Origin: Phallus indusiatus
Lineage: Eukaryota > Basidiomycota > Agaricomycetes > Phallales > Phallaceae
NCBI GenBank assembly: GCA_027605045.1
Contig: JAQFWX010000002.1
Coordinates: 2,480,001-2,544,000, forward strand
Reading direction: 5' to 3'
DNA length: 64,000 nucleotides
Part shown: in pieces, positions 9,964 through 23,050 of the stretch
Position numbering within the stretch: the first letter of the stretch is position 1
Layout: each line of letters starts with the position of its first letter
Notes under the pieces: generated by a model
Seen by the model: the letters and a program-made list of their open reading frames with translations, nothing else
Told to the model about the DNA's origin: nothing
Database searches by the model: none
Translations under genes and position numbers: made by a program

Positions 9964-11522
9964 AACTGAACATACAGTGATTGGGAGGTTTTAGAGGAGT
10001 TGCTCTTTTTTTCTCTCTTTTGGCTAGGATAGATTGATATTGACTTATTTCTTTTCCTTTTTTTTCGGTTTTGCTTTTTTCTCCTCGTCCGTATATCTTT
10101 TCTTTCTTCCTTCCTTCGTGTCTTCGTGTACACTTGCTTTATTCGTTGGTTCGGCCTTGATCTAGACGCCACCAACATCAAAAATTGCTGCTCATCGCGG
10201 GTGTATGGGCAATCTTGTTCTGGGCGATTTTCTGGCATCAGATCATCGTCGTGGCCGGGGTGGGCTTGGGCATTGGACTTGGACTGCGATCTCGGTTGGG
10301 GTTTACGTCTGCATCTCCCACGTCGACTCCTACTCTGACGTCCAAGGATTATCCTTGAAGTTATCCGTGTTTCATGTCGCTTTTGGATCAATTCTTGGTG
10401 GTTTGCCATTTTGTTATTTAACTTTGCAGGGATCATGACCTTCGTGTTTGCAACCTTTCTGCAGTCCTATCTACACCTGCCTTCGAGTCTCCATCCCTAC
10501 CCACCCCAATGCTGCCCTCAAACCCATTTCCTCTTCTCGCTGTTTTCTCGGCACTGTGTCCACTTCACGGTACATGAGTCCTCCGTTACATCATCTTCCG
10601 GACCTCGGCTAACAGGTACCATTTTTATTCTGATGTCGTGTTATCAACGACTCATATCATTGTCAAGGATTTTACACCCTACGTCTCGACTACTTGGTTT
10701 AATTTATGCAAGTTCCTTATCGATTCTCCAACGCAGACTGTCATATGAGAAATGGTCCGCTGTCCGCTTCAGATTAGGTTTGAGGAATGCGATTGACGCC
10801 TGGCTTTGACTGGCTCAACATCCCCTCCTGTCTACCCACAAATATCTTCTGCGGTAGACTCCGTTGTTGGGTTCCGTACGTCCCTATTCCCGTGGCGCTG
10901 CATGGCTTTCTTTCTTTCTTCTTGTTTTTCTTTTCTTTCGCAATTGTCACAATACACACTTCCTCATGCTTTCCCCTTTTTCTTATTTTAAATCTCGAAC
11001 ACCCCCCTCACCCTCAAGTTTTCTGGTAAAAACCCATGCTCAAAGATTATTATCTCTCATTCAAGCGAAATCCGAATCTAATTCTTTCCAAAAGTATTAT
11101 TTAATCACCCTCCGCATGCATTTCACATCGCTCATCATATTACATTCAACATTTTCAAACATTCATCTTGGTTTATGGCTTCGTATTTTTGTTTCTGGTT
11201 TGATCACCATTTGTACACTTTCAAAAATAACTTGATAACATGGCGTTCGCTATTCGGCAGTTCATCCTTTGTCTCCGATCTTCATTATGTACCATTTATC
11301 AATGAGGTGCAGTGTATAATTAAGCTTTGCACCGCATTATATGTAGATCCTATCTTGTGTACTATGAACTAAACCTAAACTTATTTTGCATCTTATAGTA
11401 ATTTCGCAATTTTACAAAAGCTTTCAAAAGGAATACATAATTTCAAGTGTTACACATGCATAGTACGGTTACAAAGAAAGCATGATCATAAAACAGGGAC
11501 AAAACGAGGGAAAAGAGGAACC
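9964..11522. other. Convergent intergenic region, no firm gene
   Basis: Apart from the hydrophobic frame at 10161-10358, there is a possible splice acceptor (TTAACTTTGCAG, ending near 10429) followed by a short Pro/Ser-rich frame that stops near 10565. Several overlapping open frames at 10.4-11.4 kb are T-rich and carry no motifs. The region separates two convergent genes and probably holds their 3' untranslated parts. Confidence 0.4.
10161..10358 (+). other. Unassigned hydrophobic reading frame, possible exon
   Basis: An open frame without a Met encodes LLLIAGVWAILFWAIFW and then IIVVAGVGLGIGLGL, followed by a Thr/Ser/Pro tail ending SKDYP. This looks like a membrane hairpin. An acceptor-like CTAG lies at the frame's left edge (10163-10165). 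No start codon and no convincing donor in the upstream PP2C last exon were found. It may be an exon of a separate small gene, an alternative PP2C end, or chance. Confidence 0.25.
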
Positions 11523-13102
11523 TTACAAATAATGCTTAACAACGAATCCCCCGGTGACAACATGCTCCTCCGTCCCCTCCTCCGCGCCTTTCCTAACAGC
11601 AACCTTTCCATAAGTACTAACTCTACCAGTCCTAAATTGCTCCATCGTCGGACCAGGCATAAACTGCTCTCTTTTATAGAACTCATTCACACTCGTACGT
11701 TTAAGAACGGGAGCGTTCAAATTGGGAGAAAGAGGAACTTCGTCGTTTGGAAGACCGAAGTAGTAGAGACCGAGGCGGTTGTATGTTTGTTGGTCGGCAG
11801 GTGGTTGGAAGACGCGGTGGATGGTGGCTTTGTAGAAGCCTGCAGAGTACACTTCAAGCCAGTCGCCTGCGTTTACGACCTACGATATGAAAGATTGTGA
11901 GCAAGTGTGTTAGGTCGGGTTTAAGGGAAAGAAATTCTTACGACGGCGTTGTCGACGTGTCTAACCCATTTCCATGTTCCATCTGGTGATTTAATTTGGA
12001 GTGCTGATACGGGTTGACTCCATACCATGGTCACGGATCCGAAATCTGGAAATTTAATTTAATAAACGTGAAGCATCGTTGGGGTTTTGTCAGGTTAGCC
12101 AACCTGTATGTCCTTTCAGCCAAAGATTCTTTGCTTTGGCGCTGTCCGTCTCGGAATGAGGATAACTACAGATAAAAAAAGTGATTTCTAATAAATAATG
12201 AAAACAAGAACTTTGAAACGTACTATTTCATAAAGCGAACCCATGTAGCGTTCCGACCTTTGAAGTCATGAAGCGGGAGTAATTCATCCTCGGGAAGTTC
12301 AAGACCGAGGGCAATCAGTCTGAAACAGGAAATGAGAACTTTTGCTAATTTTTCTGGCCAAGATCAAGACAAAAATAGTTTCTTGGACTTACTTTAAAAT
12401 GGGGTGCAAAATATTGAAATGATTGTGCTCAGAGAAGGCCGCTATCTCAGGTAAGAATGGTCTCAGTGCTTTTGGATGTTCGTGACTCATCACGTCCAGG
12501 TTAACTAATGCTTCGTAAGAAAAAAAGAACGGATAAAACATTTCGATAATTTACTCACGATTATATTGGTCGATTTGATCTCTGACGCCGTTTTCGATGT
12601 GCTTACCGTGGAATAATTAGCACTGAAGTCTCCGAGAATCGGATGATAATAACCACCCTACCCAATAAGAGCGCGGTTTATACCCTTTGTATGTCCCAGA
12701 CTCATTCAATTTACTATCGTATTCGGCTCTCTCCTCTTCGCTGACTTGCGTGAACGGAATATCAGCTATATCGAGCATGCGTTGCGTCTGGAAAGGACAT
12801 TTAGATGATATTGAAACAAAGTATTCCCCAAATCATCTTACCTGCTCGGGAGTATACCCATGATTAATGGCATAAAAGAATCCAGTAGTGGTCATTGCAT
12901 CTCGAACTTGTTTGGTTAGTGCGATACGTCCTTCTGGTGTTTTGGCCTGAGAGAGGTCGATAAAGGCCAAATCGGCCCAGTCCACTTTATGGGCATGAGA
13001 AATTGAGCTGGTGATTGATTATTATCAACTATACGTACAATCGCAATTTGTAACCGGTGGGACAATGTAACGCGGAACGTCGGGAGCAGCAGCGACAGGC
13101 AT
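11523..13102 (-). CDS. 2-oxoglutarate/Fe(II) dioxygenase, isopenicillin N synthase-like
   Basis: This is a plant/fungal-type 2-oxoglutarate and iron dependent oxygenase of about 370 residues in nine exons. An N-terminal DIOX_N region is visible (DWADLAFIDLSQ, TTGFFYAINHGY, YKGYKPRSYW, ENGVRDQIDQYN). The iron site is HTD in LKGHTDFGSVTM; it is split by an intron inside the Asp codon. The distal His is in YKATIHRVFQPP, and a basic 2-oxoglutarate contact is likely in TYNRLGLYYF. The start ATG at 13102 needs a 54-nt first intron (gtacgt...aaag) to enter DWADL. Such enzymes hydroxylate or desaturate small molecules; the substrate cannot be told from sequence. The gene ends 1.5 kb from the convergent PP2C gene. 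Confidence 0.88.
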
Positions 13103-13493
13103 TTAAAATTTAATGTTGTGAGGGAGCAAATACTTGAGTGAATGGTGACCATATGGAAACTTGGCGGCTTTTATATCAGACCAACTGGGAAAGAAATGGA
13201 TCATCTATACGTGTTCTGATAGCAAAAGAATTCAGGGCGTCTTCTTTCGCATGAACCCGTGAGTATGAAAGAAGAAGGAAGATAGGGATATATAGTTAAG
13301 GCAGAGTCGTATTGGTACGGTGGTATGATGTCAGTCAAAATCGGAGTCCGAGTCAAAAGTCCAATCCGAATTGTCGCCGCAATTTGGGACAGTAAAATCG
13401 AACGACGTTGTTGCTTATGAGGATGAGAATCAAATATTCGTAGAAAAATACAAGTACAACTTAAACTTTAATTGTTTCTCGAACTTTCACATT
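13103..13493. other. Spacer between two minus-strand genes
   Basis: About 390 bp between the MYND gene stop and the oxygenase start. It should contain the oxygenase promoter. No TATA box or repeat stood out. Confidence 0.4.
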
Positions 13494-14805
13494 CTAATCA
13501 GGCATATTATTTAGTTCGCCGGGATCACCTTCGATACCCATTTGAGGATGGGCCGGGAACGATTTCCATTTTCCCCTATTCAATGCATACCCAATGAGAT
13601 TAATCCCTTGGATTACCGTCTGCATCATAAACGCAAAATCATCTTGAGAAACATCGGGATTGCCCTTCACTTTCCCCATCATTCCGCGGAATATCATTTC
13701 AGTGGAGGGTGAGATGTCATACTCGCCATCTGAGGACAAATCGATGGACTCCAAGGCACGACGTAACGTTTCGTCCCGTAAGAATGAAGTGCGCTTTTGT
13801 TCTGTAAAAAGGTTTTCTTGCGTTCTGACTCCATGACGCATGGTACGGTCCCAGAAGCAAGCCGGAGCGAGGGGCGAGTGAACTTGAGCATAGTCTGGAG
13901 GAAGATAAGCAGTGGGCACGCAACCAAGACACATGTTGAACGTGTAAAGACTGCAATCCAGATAAACGGTTTCGCCTTTTTGCGTTGTGAAATACAACCA
14001 ATGATGCTTATTAGGGTCTTGACCGCGCCGAATCGTGCCATTCGGGAGAATATAAACGAGCTGATCGTCCGGAATAACACGCACTTTCCCAGATATGACA
14101 CCAAAGTCGGTTAAGCTGGAAGACTTGTAGCGGAGACGCGTTGTAATGGGTGTGGCAGCATTCGGCGTACTATACATCTTAAACATGATTGCGATGCACG
14201 TCCCGACGGCAATGGGAAGAACCTTTCCTTCGCGAGTTATCCTACGAAACAACTTTCCTCGCACATTTGGTGATTCGCCCTGAGGCCACCAGTGACTCTG
14301 ATCAGGTCTAAACTGTGATATGCTTATGGGTTCCCCAAGCTCAACTACGCGTGCATAAGTACCGTTTGGAAGGACTGCTGCTGGCATTGTAGGGTTCGGC
14401 GCGTTGATTACTTTGTGGCGTAATGCGATATGTGGTTCACGAACTCGCATACGAACGTCTTCTGCGATACACGCAAACACTGGGTAGAAGGAATCAAGAT
14501 CAATGCGATCTGTCTTTTCTGTGAAGGAAATTGAGTTAGGTTAGGAGAACGACCCCTTTTTGAAGAAAAGCCACGTACTGCAAGATCCCTTGTGTGATGG
14601 CCAATCTTTCTTCTGGCAGTCTTCAGAGCAATAGGCCGTCTGCAAAAAAAAAAAGAAAGAAAAAACATAAGAAACGCTTCCTCAATATGCTGTGAAAATT
14701 TTGCTTTACCTCTCCGCAGCGCGAACAGAGTAACAAGTTCCCCTTCTTTTCACAATTTCGACATTTTTGTTGACTGGGTTCCACTGGTAAAAAGATGTCA
14801 GGCAT
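13494..14805 (-). CDS. MYND-type zinc finger protein
   Basis: Three exons (14805-14710, 14639-14579, 14518-13494) join in frame to 393 residues. The MYND finger is at the N terminus, residues about 15-52: C-x2-C in CRNCEKKG, CSRCGE, then YCSEDCQKKDWPSH and KGSC, giving all seven Cys and the His. MYND fingers mediate protein contacts. Agaricomycetes carry very large families of MYND proteins with unknown C-terminal parts. The remaining roughly 340 residues contain VPTAYLPPDYAQVHSPLAP and MGKVKGNPDVSQDDFAFMMQ but match no domain I recognise. A GTG-initiated longer frame exists, but the ATG at 14805 is the natural start. Confidence 0.85.
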
Positions 14806-16720
14806 TGAATTTCGTAGCGACACAACGACAGAGAAAAAAGCCTGTCGTGCTGATAGTTTTTTTTAACTTGGTGTGAGTAAATGTCTCAGACATTCAATGT
14901 TTCAACGTAAAAAAAAGTCTCGTGATTCATTAGGCGCCTTTCGAACGTCAGTGCTGACATAATCTATGAAACAAGCGCTTATAGCCGATTCAATTGAATT
15001 AAAACCTTCAGCTTTCTTAAGTGGCTTCAAGTGCAAATGCAGGGAGGAGCAGTTCAAGAATTCCAAAAGTACGTATATGGCCTTTGTGATAATTCGCTCG
15101 CTAAACCACATAAATTTAGTATAGTTCATAGTCACTCATAAGGTGGAGCGGCCAAGTCGACCAAGCTCGAAGCTCTACAAACAATTACGTTACGATTTAA
15201 TTTGTGCCATTACTGCTTCTTAGTTGCTTCTTAGAACTTTCGTATCATTCAATCGTTTCACAGAAGTTCACAAATCAACTAGTCACATGCATCATATGCG
15301 TCACTGGCGCATTTATTATACGACGCCCATGGCCAGAAGCAAAAAAAACATCTGCGGTCACCGGTCATCTGCGATGTTTAGATTTCAAAAACCCAAAAGC
15401 TACGTGGCTCTCCTGGTTAGGTTTTCCGATTTCGGTTGAGACTGGTTCCTTATAAAATCTTCTTTCTTGAACGACGTCTACTAGCGTAACGCTTGAAGTT
15501 GAAGTTGGATACTTAGAAGTCAGATTTAAAACGATCGCCCTCGGCGAACATTTGGAACTCATTCATTAGGCACCATCCGTCAATTAAATTCATGGAAGAT
15601 TACTCTGTCAGAGTAGCATTGGCTATAGGTTGCCGAATTGTCTCATTACTGTATTACCTCAAACAAGACATGGACACCAGTGGACACCTCATCAACTTCG
15701 AGAAAACTTGAAAATAACTTCCCAGCCCTTCCTTAGATAACAAAAACAAACGTGCGAACTATTACATTGCACACGGGACATTTTAATCGAGTGTGAACCT
15801 AACGAGTCGGGTCGCCCACATAGCCTAATTGGTCACGTTGATATTTATATAGTGGAGCTTTTTACACGAGAGCTGCTGGTGTTGCATTGGATTAGGTATA
15901 TCGCAGTCAAGGTAGAACCGCCTACGGCCATCACTGGATGGTCGCGATTGGTCATGGATGTATATGAATCGTCGTTAAGTTTACCCTCCTTGATCGCAGG
16001 CTAGGTTCCGTCATACAGCCAGGCCAGGTCTGGCTGATATTTCCTAATCCAATTTTGATGTCCATTGGCAATTAATAGCCTGCCATATGAAAAGTGGAAC
16101 TCTTTCTTCCTCGCCCAGTTTGCGCTTTAGGTAGCTTTGGGACATATGTTTTCCCGGCGGCTCTATAGCCATGTCTTGAGCTCTGATGAGACACGGTGGT
16201 GATGTGAATTTGAACAAGGAAACAGGCGGTGTATAATTGTATACGATATCACCTATTATTATACCCAATTCAAATCAGTTCTAGAACTGCGTGCGTTCTA
16301 AAAATATAATCAGGGATTCGCCTATCTTTGAACTGTCTTTACTGAGGCTTGAACTTTAAATATAGACAAAACTTCGTGTTTCTACTGGCCTCGCTGGCCA
16401 GTCATCTGATCCAGAAATTTAAGCAATCATGCCTTCTGTGAAAAAAATTAACCCAACTGCGAACGTTCATGACTATGTCAACTGATAAACGAATCCATGC
16501 CCGTTGCGAGGGAACTCCACTTTTCAAATAGGCTGACTAATAATAGCAGAAATAGTTTACGCCACCTACGTCAAGGGCTCAGCAAGTCGGATAGCAAGGT
16601 TTCAATTGCAATGGATCCACGTATTGGCGATGCATGTGCTACAACTTTAGGCGTAGTCTTTAACTCCTCCCCCTCCTTTAGTCTCTTCCTTTCCTCTCGC
16701 TCTCCCCTCCTCCAACTGCC
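14806..16720. other. Divergent intergenic region, nothing recognised
   Basis: About 1.9 kb separates the MYND gene (-) from the GT71 gene (+). Open frames here are at most about 100 codons and lack motifs or splice-consistent extension. A pyrimidine-rich leader (CTCCTCCCCCTCC and CTCTCGCTCTCCCC patterns, 16665-16715) immediately precedes the GT71 start. No transposon or RNA gene was seen. Confidence 0.4.
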
Positions 16721-18705
16721 ATGTCCTTTTACCTACCATTGTACAAGAATTCAGTCAAAATCAAACCGACTTCACCAAGTGGCTTTGTGAAACGAATCTT
16801 ACTTCTCGCCTCCATCATCTTTTTTTGCATTTTTTCATTCTTAAATTTATCTCTTTTTGTATGGATCCTTTCATTTCCGGTGATATTCATCTATATATGG
16901 CTCATTTATATTCTAGAATAACTTTTCAATCTCAAATTATTGCACTAGTACCGTCCGAGGGTGTCGATCACTTTATGGTCCAGCGCATGTTCCCCCAAAC
17001 CACTTGCACCCGCTACCCCTCGATGCTACTTTCGAGGAAAGATTAACAGCATTTCGAAATGCCCCCGGTGTAGGATGGGAACCAGCTGATTTTGTACAGT
17101 GGAACATGCAGGTACTTCGCCCCACCTACACTGATTCGGACAGATGATTGCACGTTCTATCCCTCTAGACATGCTCAAACGCGGTTCCAAATCACAATAA
17201 AGACCTCCTAGCAAAAAGTTCGCTCGTATGGGGTGTCCTAAATTCGTCTACAATCATTCAACACCGAGAACGTATGATTGGATACCTAGAAGATCAAAAG
17301 GCAGCAGGCGTATTTGAACCATTACATGTCGCACATGGTGGACGAGGTTATGTTGGTGAAGGCCGTGGCATTGTCTTCACAGCAGGAAATGCAGTAAGTT
17401 AATTAATCTTCACGAAACACCATCCTTACCCGTGCATCAAAGGACACACTTTCCCGCGTAATCATAACCCTGAAACTCCTTCGCGAACGCCTAAACTGTA
17501 ATCTCCCAGCGGCAATATTTCACTTCCCATCAGAACGACCCCCCGCCGACTCTCCTTTACTTTCCGAACTTTCCTCTCTTAACGCTAAACTTGTCGAAGC
17601 AACCGGGCGAGAGCGAGATACCTCCCGCACAAAAAACTATCACCTCAAAGCTCAAAGCATAGTCCAATCTGAATGGGCTGAAGTCATTTACCTCGATTCT
17701 GATAATCTCCCTGCTGCAAATCCCGAATTATTATTTGACGCTCCAAACTATAAAAGGCTCGGTGTATTTTTTACGCCTGATTATTGGAAAACTTCTGCGA
17801 GCAATCCTATTTGGCATATTATCGGTGTGCAATGTCGAGACGAATGGGAGCAGGAGGCCGGCCAGATTATAGTCGACAAAAGGCGACATCTCGACGCCAT
17901 GCTGTTATCTCTGTACATGCTCACAGATTGGCAGTATTGGTTCTACTTCAGCGATGGCGATAAAGACGTTTTCAGATTTGCAATGCTAGCGCTGCGCAAA
18001 CGATGGGCCTTACCAGGAAGATACGTAGGCGGCGGCGGTCTCCCACGTGGGACGCCCTCCGGCGACTTCTGCGCTCACACAATGCAACAATACGACCACG
18101 AAGGGCGTCCTCTTTTCATTCACTACAACCTGCTTAAACAGATTCCGTCGGGCGTGTATTTGGGATATACATGGGGTCGCACTAAACAAGTAGCGTCATA
18201 TCCGACTGGAAACGGTCTGACCCTCGACACAAACCATACCAATGGCTGGTTCTCAAGTTCACCTAAGCCGCCGAAAGGCTACGTTTCATACCCAGATCCA
18301 ATCATCAGAGGAGCAGACGATGTGGAAGCGGATATGCTCGCCAATGCGGATGATAACGGATGGACAATTTACCCGGGAAACGAAGAAGTCCGACGTCGTG
18401 CGGCTTTGGAGCGTGGAATCAGACCCTTTTTCCATGGAGGCGGTTATACTGCTTTTTGCATTGATATGCGATGGGAGGATCCTTTGCTTGATCAGAGGCC
18501 TAGTGAGGAGAAGACTCGAAATCTTTTGGGTTTAGATTGGAATGTTTCTCCATTGCAGGTTTGTACCCGTGTTTTTTTCTGTTTCCTTTCGTTTGCTTAC
18601 CTTGCTGTTATTTAGGTTGCTCAATGGTCTGATGATGATCGTTTGAGAGACTTTGAGCAAGATATGTATAATCTTGGATTCCATCCCAGTGGTCCAGGCT
18701 TCTAA
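16721..18705 (+). CDS. GT71 alpha-mannosyltransferase, MNN1-like
   Basis: This is a type II Golgi membrane mannosyltransferase of the MNN1/GT71 family. Five exons (16721-16858, 16917-17111, 17169-17393, 17443-18558, 18616-18705) join in frame to 587 residues. A signal anchor (RILLLASIIFFCIFSFL) lies near residues 25-41. GT71 hallmarks follow: GRGIVFTAGNA, the DXD-type metal site in YLDSDNLP, FFTPDYWKTS, and the QYWFYFSDGDKDVFRFAML block. The protein likely adds mannose to N- or O-linked glycans during secretion. It could therefore act on the Ser/Thr-rich GPI proteins encoded further right, though nothing links them directly. Confidence 0.92.
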
Positions 18706-19674
18706 TCCACACTTGTGTTTGCACGTTCTTTATCTCTTTTATTCATAGATTTTAGTCCGCATTTAACCTCTTTGCTAAAAAAACGAACAATCATATAAAT
18801 TATTCCTACTGTATTAATAATACAATGTCATTTCATACAACTCACTAACAAAGCAAACTGGATCCCTATTGTAAAGCCAGAGAAGCTGTAAGAGGGCGGT
18901 TATACATAGATACATTAGTATCGTCGATACGGTATTGTATGATAAGTAATATGATACGCACTAATGATCAACAAAGAATCAATGAATAACACTGGTGAAA
19001 TGATTTTAAATGTGCCACTATATTCCTATAAATATATACAATTGATGGCCATAGAACATACAAAGTAAGGAGTAATCAAAGAACAAAACAGAGCCTCGGA
19101 CATCACGAGAGCACTACGTAACTGCCAGTGGGGGCCGAGTGGAGTACGACCCCCTTTGGAGCGCTATCATGGAGCCTATATACATATGTACGTTTGTAGT
19201 CCGGTGTGAACTCTGGTAAACTCCGTGTAAAGATCATTCCAACAAAGATAGATCAAATCGATGAAATCAAAGTTTCCGTATTAACTCTGAGATCCGGAGT
19301 ACGTCCCTTTCGGGTCCAGGCGTCCCTTCCTCATCCGAACTGCACCCGTACTACAACACCCGAGTTACATCAAGTGTCCGAAGGCCATAAATAACAGATA
19401 AATATTCCCAGATTCTGCCCTTGGGTAGCTCGGGCGAAAGAACACATGGTTTTATGTTACGTGACAGGGGTTTAGATACGCCTCAGACGTAAAATTATAA
19501 TTATAATTTATTTTCTTGTGTATATAGTAAGTCTTTACACCTCTTTTCTGAAGGTCCATTGGAGCTATAGAAAAATACAGATGGAATCCACGCTTTTTGA
19601 GATAGAAATATGTATGTCGGATTTTATGACGCAAGGATAAGGAAAAGGTTATGGGAGGAGAAAGACGGTCCCTA
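18706..19674. other. Convergent intergenic region, AT-rich
   Basis: About 970 bp between convergent genes. AT-rich stretches near 18.8-19.05 and 19.5 kb fit 3' untranslated regions. Nothing else was recognised. Confidence 0.4.
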
Positions 19675-21829
19675 TTACTCTAAAATCGGCACTCTGACAC
19701 CTGTGCCTAGTTGTTTTGATGGGGACGGTGTTAACGGCGATGACGCAACCGGATCCCACTTTTTGTCCGTGTAAATGTGCATCGGGACGTCTTGCATTAT
19801 GAGAGAGCTGAGCAAACCTGCTGCTGAGAGTGTTGCCACTGCAACCCAAACAGGCCTTAGACCCGAGAGAAAAGCTTGCCGAACCGTCGCTTGTAATGGT
19901 TCTGGAAATGACCCAATGCGAGGGATGATAGGATACAATAGTCCTGTGCTTGCTCCAGACTGTGATACAATTTCCTCGGGTAGATGCAGAGCGAGGTAAT
20001 TTTGCAAAATTGCGCCTCCCAACGTGACGCCCCATATCTATTTGGTTCAGTAAGATTATTTGAAATACGAGTAAAAAATATTTTGTGGCTCACAGCTGAG
20101 AATGAACGCAAAAAACCATGAAAAGCTAATGCTTGTGCACTGGTTTCGATTGGAAGAGAAGACTGAATAGGGTAATATTGGGTCGAATAGTTAATACTAC
20201 ATATATCGATGGTTTTCAGAAGACTCAGAATACACAAGCGTTGAAAAAATCTACTGACCCTGCACCAGTCCCAAAGACAATACAAAAACCTATAACTTTG
20301 GCATTGTCGTGCTTTATGCTTATCAAAAGTCCTGCTCCTATTATTTGCATCACCCAGCCGAACCAAATCTGGGGGCGATAAATTCTGTAAACCTTCACGG
20401 ATATGCCTCCAAGGATAGCGAAAACGGCTATGGAAGAGAGCCCGAGTGCAAGGACACCGGATATAAAGGGCTTTTTCACCTGGACGCCTTGGAAGTATAC
20501 CGGTATATAATCTGAAATAGAAGTTCCGTTATTCTGTGTATAGTATTAAAGATAAGGTTCAAAATCACATATTACAGTTACCGTAGTAACAGAACTGAGG
20601 AATGTCTGTATATAGCTAACAAAAAATCAGGATAAACACGAGACATTTATATAACGAAGCTTACCCGCTTATAGAACTTCTATTATTGAGAATGTTGAAT
20701 GGAACCTAGATAACGACTTATTAATGCACGACATTATTTCGGATGTAAAATTGCGAGCTACCAGCGGATAGGGTGTCAAGGCGGATTCATAAACAAAGAA
20801 TGCCACAAGTCCCAAAAGGCCGAGAATGAGTGGCGCCAGAATGTGAGGTGAAGACCAAGAAAAGTTGATACCCCCGTCAGTTAAAGCAAAAGTAATAGCA
20901 ACGGAGGATCCGATGATGATGACATTCCCTCTGCAGATTTTCTTTAGTACCAGAAAAAAATTATCACGAATCGAGGTCATACAGCCAATCCACACGTGCC
21001 AACTTAGATTTGAATGAACCGGGAGGTGTTGGAAGATTCATAAATAAAGCTGCTAAAGCAAACGAGACTATACAAATGGGGATGTTGAAAACTGTTTGGA
21101 AAGGTCGATTAGTCATTTGTAAGTCCACTAATATGTAACGCACGAAACAACCATCTCCATTGCCCACTTTGAGCCACTCCTCCTCCAATCATTGGGCCCA
21201 CTACTGCTGCTAGACACCATGTTCTAATAACGAAGTCAATGTGTTATAAAAAAGTAAAGCAAACATGGGAAAATGACGTACAAACTGAAAAACGCTCCGT
21301 AGCCCCCTCGTTCTTGCAGAGGTACAGTGTCAGCGAGAACAATGTTCGTCATAACGACAATTGCTCCGCCACCCAGACCTTGAACCACTCTACCAAAGAT
21401 CAAAGTATTTAGCTCGTGCGCAGCACCGCATATGGCACTTCCCAAGCCAAAGCACAATATGACCAGTAGAGTCGTAGGTTTGCGACCAAACATTTCAGCC
21501 ATATTACCAATCAGCGGGATGATTGCGGCAGATGATAGGGCGTAAGACGAGGTTACCCATAAAAACTGGTCGCCATGCAGGTCACTGATAATGGTGGGTA
21601 GAGCTGTTGAAACCGAAATAAACTCGATGGCAGAGAGGAAAAGTATGAGACATAGGCAAAGCAAAGTGAGTTTGAATCGATAGTCCCTAGGTGGTGGAGG
21701 TGGGGCCGCTGTCGAGTTCTCTATGCAAGTATTCTCTTTTCCCATCTCGCCAGGGCTACGTAAGAGTGGACTGGATTCTTGGTGTTGCGAGTTCGGTCGA
21801 AAGTTTTTTAAATCAACATGTTCCCCCAT
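19675..21829 (-). CDS. MFS transporter, DHA2-type 14-helix drug exporter
   Basis: This is a proton-coupled exporter of the major facilitator superfamily. Nine exons join in frame to about 560 residues, the usual length of 14-helix DHA2 members. The N terminus is cytosolic with a dileucine-like SSPLLRSP, then the first helix (LCLCLILFLSAIEFISVSTA). Family signatures: NMAEMFGRKPT (motif A), GRVVQGLGGGAIVVM (motif B), and the motif C-like VVGPMIGGGVAQ with SGQWRWLF. Later blocks include ARVDWLGNVIIIGSS, DYIPVYFQGVQ and AILQNYLALHLP. The ATG at 21829 (MGEHVDLK) is chosen over a TTG-initiated extension. One exon encodes only about five residues (SSISG). The substrate is unknown; yeast relatives export drugs or move basic amino acids into vacuoles. 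Confidence 0.9.
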
Positions 21830-23050
21830 GTTGTGGGATAGATCAACGCTGACTAGACGGCTATATATGGGTGGAGCAAGCAAAGGGAAAGATTCGTGGA
21901 GGGAGTGCTAGGAAGTGCTGCATGGGGTAATAATAGATTTTAATTATCAGCATCATGTGAAAAAATGTGTTCCGATTCGTGCGATTGGGGCTCTCGATGT
22001 CCGCGAGGTCTGCCAGGGGTAAAATCGCACTTTCGATCTGGACACCGGGGATGATGCAAGAAGGCCGAGTCAACACCAGTATACTCACAATAGTAAGAAA
22101 CCTCTGTGACTGACATTTTCATTGATAAGTTCTTCTGTGCTGCTATATCAGGAGTTGTCAGTAATGGTGAACGTGAATCTCAACAGTCAGCTGAAAGCCC
22201 TAGTCTGAGCTGTATAGTCGATTGCCCTATTAGACTTACTTGGACTTTACTTACATAATCGAACTTTTAACATAGGGATATCTTGATTAGTTTAAATGTG
22301 TCATGAGTCACCATGGGGAGTTTGCAAGGGTATAAACCTACATATCACATATTGAATTCGCGCAAGGTAAAACTGCGCTTTACCCTTCGGGCGGAGTGCG
22401 GTTGCATTCGGGAAAACGGGCTATTGATGAACAGCAGGGTAATCCACAAGTAGTTAGTGACTGTCACAGGCGCTTGATCTCCTTTGATCTCCTTCCCCAA
22501 CCAGTAGGTCATAGACGAGATGTGATTTTCCAGCACAGGTAAGTCGTCAAATTTGCAAATCTACGAGCTATGGGGTGCAATAATCAACTATAAATCATTT
22601 ACTCGCAAAGTAAATGTCACGGACTAGTCCCGATCTTTTGCTTACCCAAGGGTTCCTTGCTGACTCTCACCCTTTAATTTAATCAAGCTTTGGTACTGAA
22701 TACGCTTGATATGTCTAGACGACTAAGCTCAAAGCACTTACGGTCGATTCGCTCTCCCCAAACAGCCCAAAAGGTTTCAGCCAAAATTGTGCCAACTCAA
22801 CGACGACTCAGTTCTCGCAGGATGTAAGAATCCAGAGGAGGTTATGTACGGGGCATTCTTGGTAGGGTATGGGCAATATCACGGAGACAATGTGATGATG
22901 TAAAAGTGATGCCCACGACAATGATCCAGGCGATCTGAGCATCAAATGGAATTATAACGTTGGCGCAGGGGCAAAGTGAAGGAGGATAGGCAGGAGGTCG
23001 ACGATGGCTGCGACCTTTTATTGGTCAAAGTCATTGACGGCATCCTGGCC
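21830..23050. other. Intergenic region, nothing recognised
   Basis: About 1.2 kb upstream of the MFS gene and downstream of the small gene at 23.1 kb. Only short unsupported frames occur. It should contain the MFS promoter. Confidence 0.4.

Noticed and set aside
10411..11235. Several overlapping plus-strand frames of 60-130 codons
   Set aside because: T-rich translations full of Phe, Ser and Leu, as expected of untranslated sequence.
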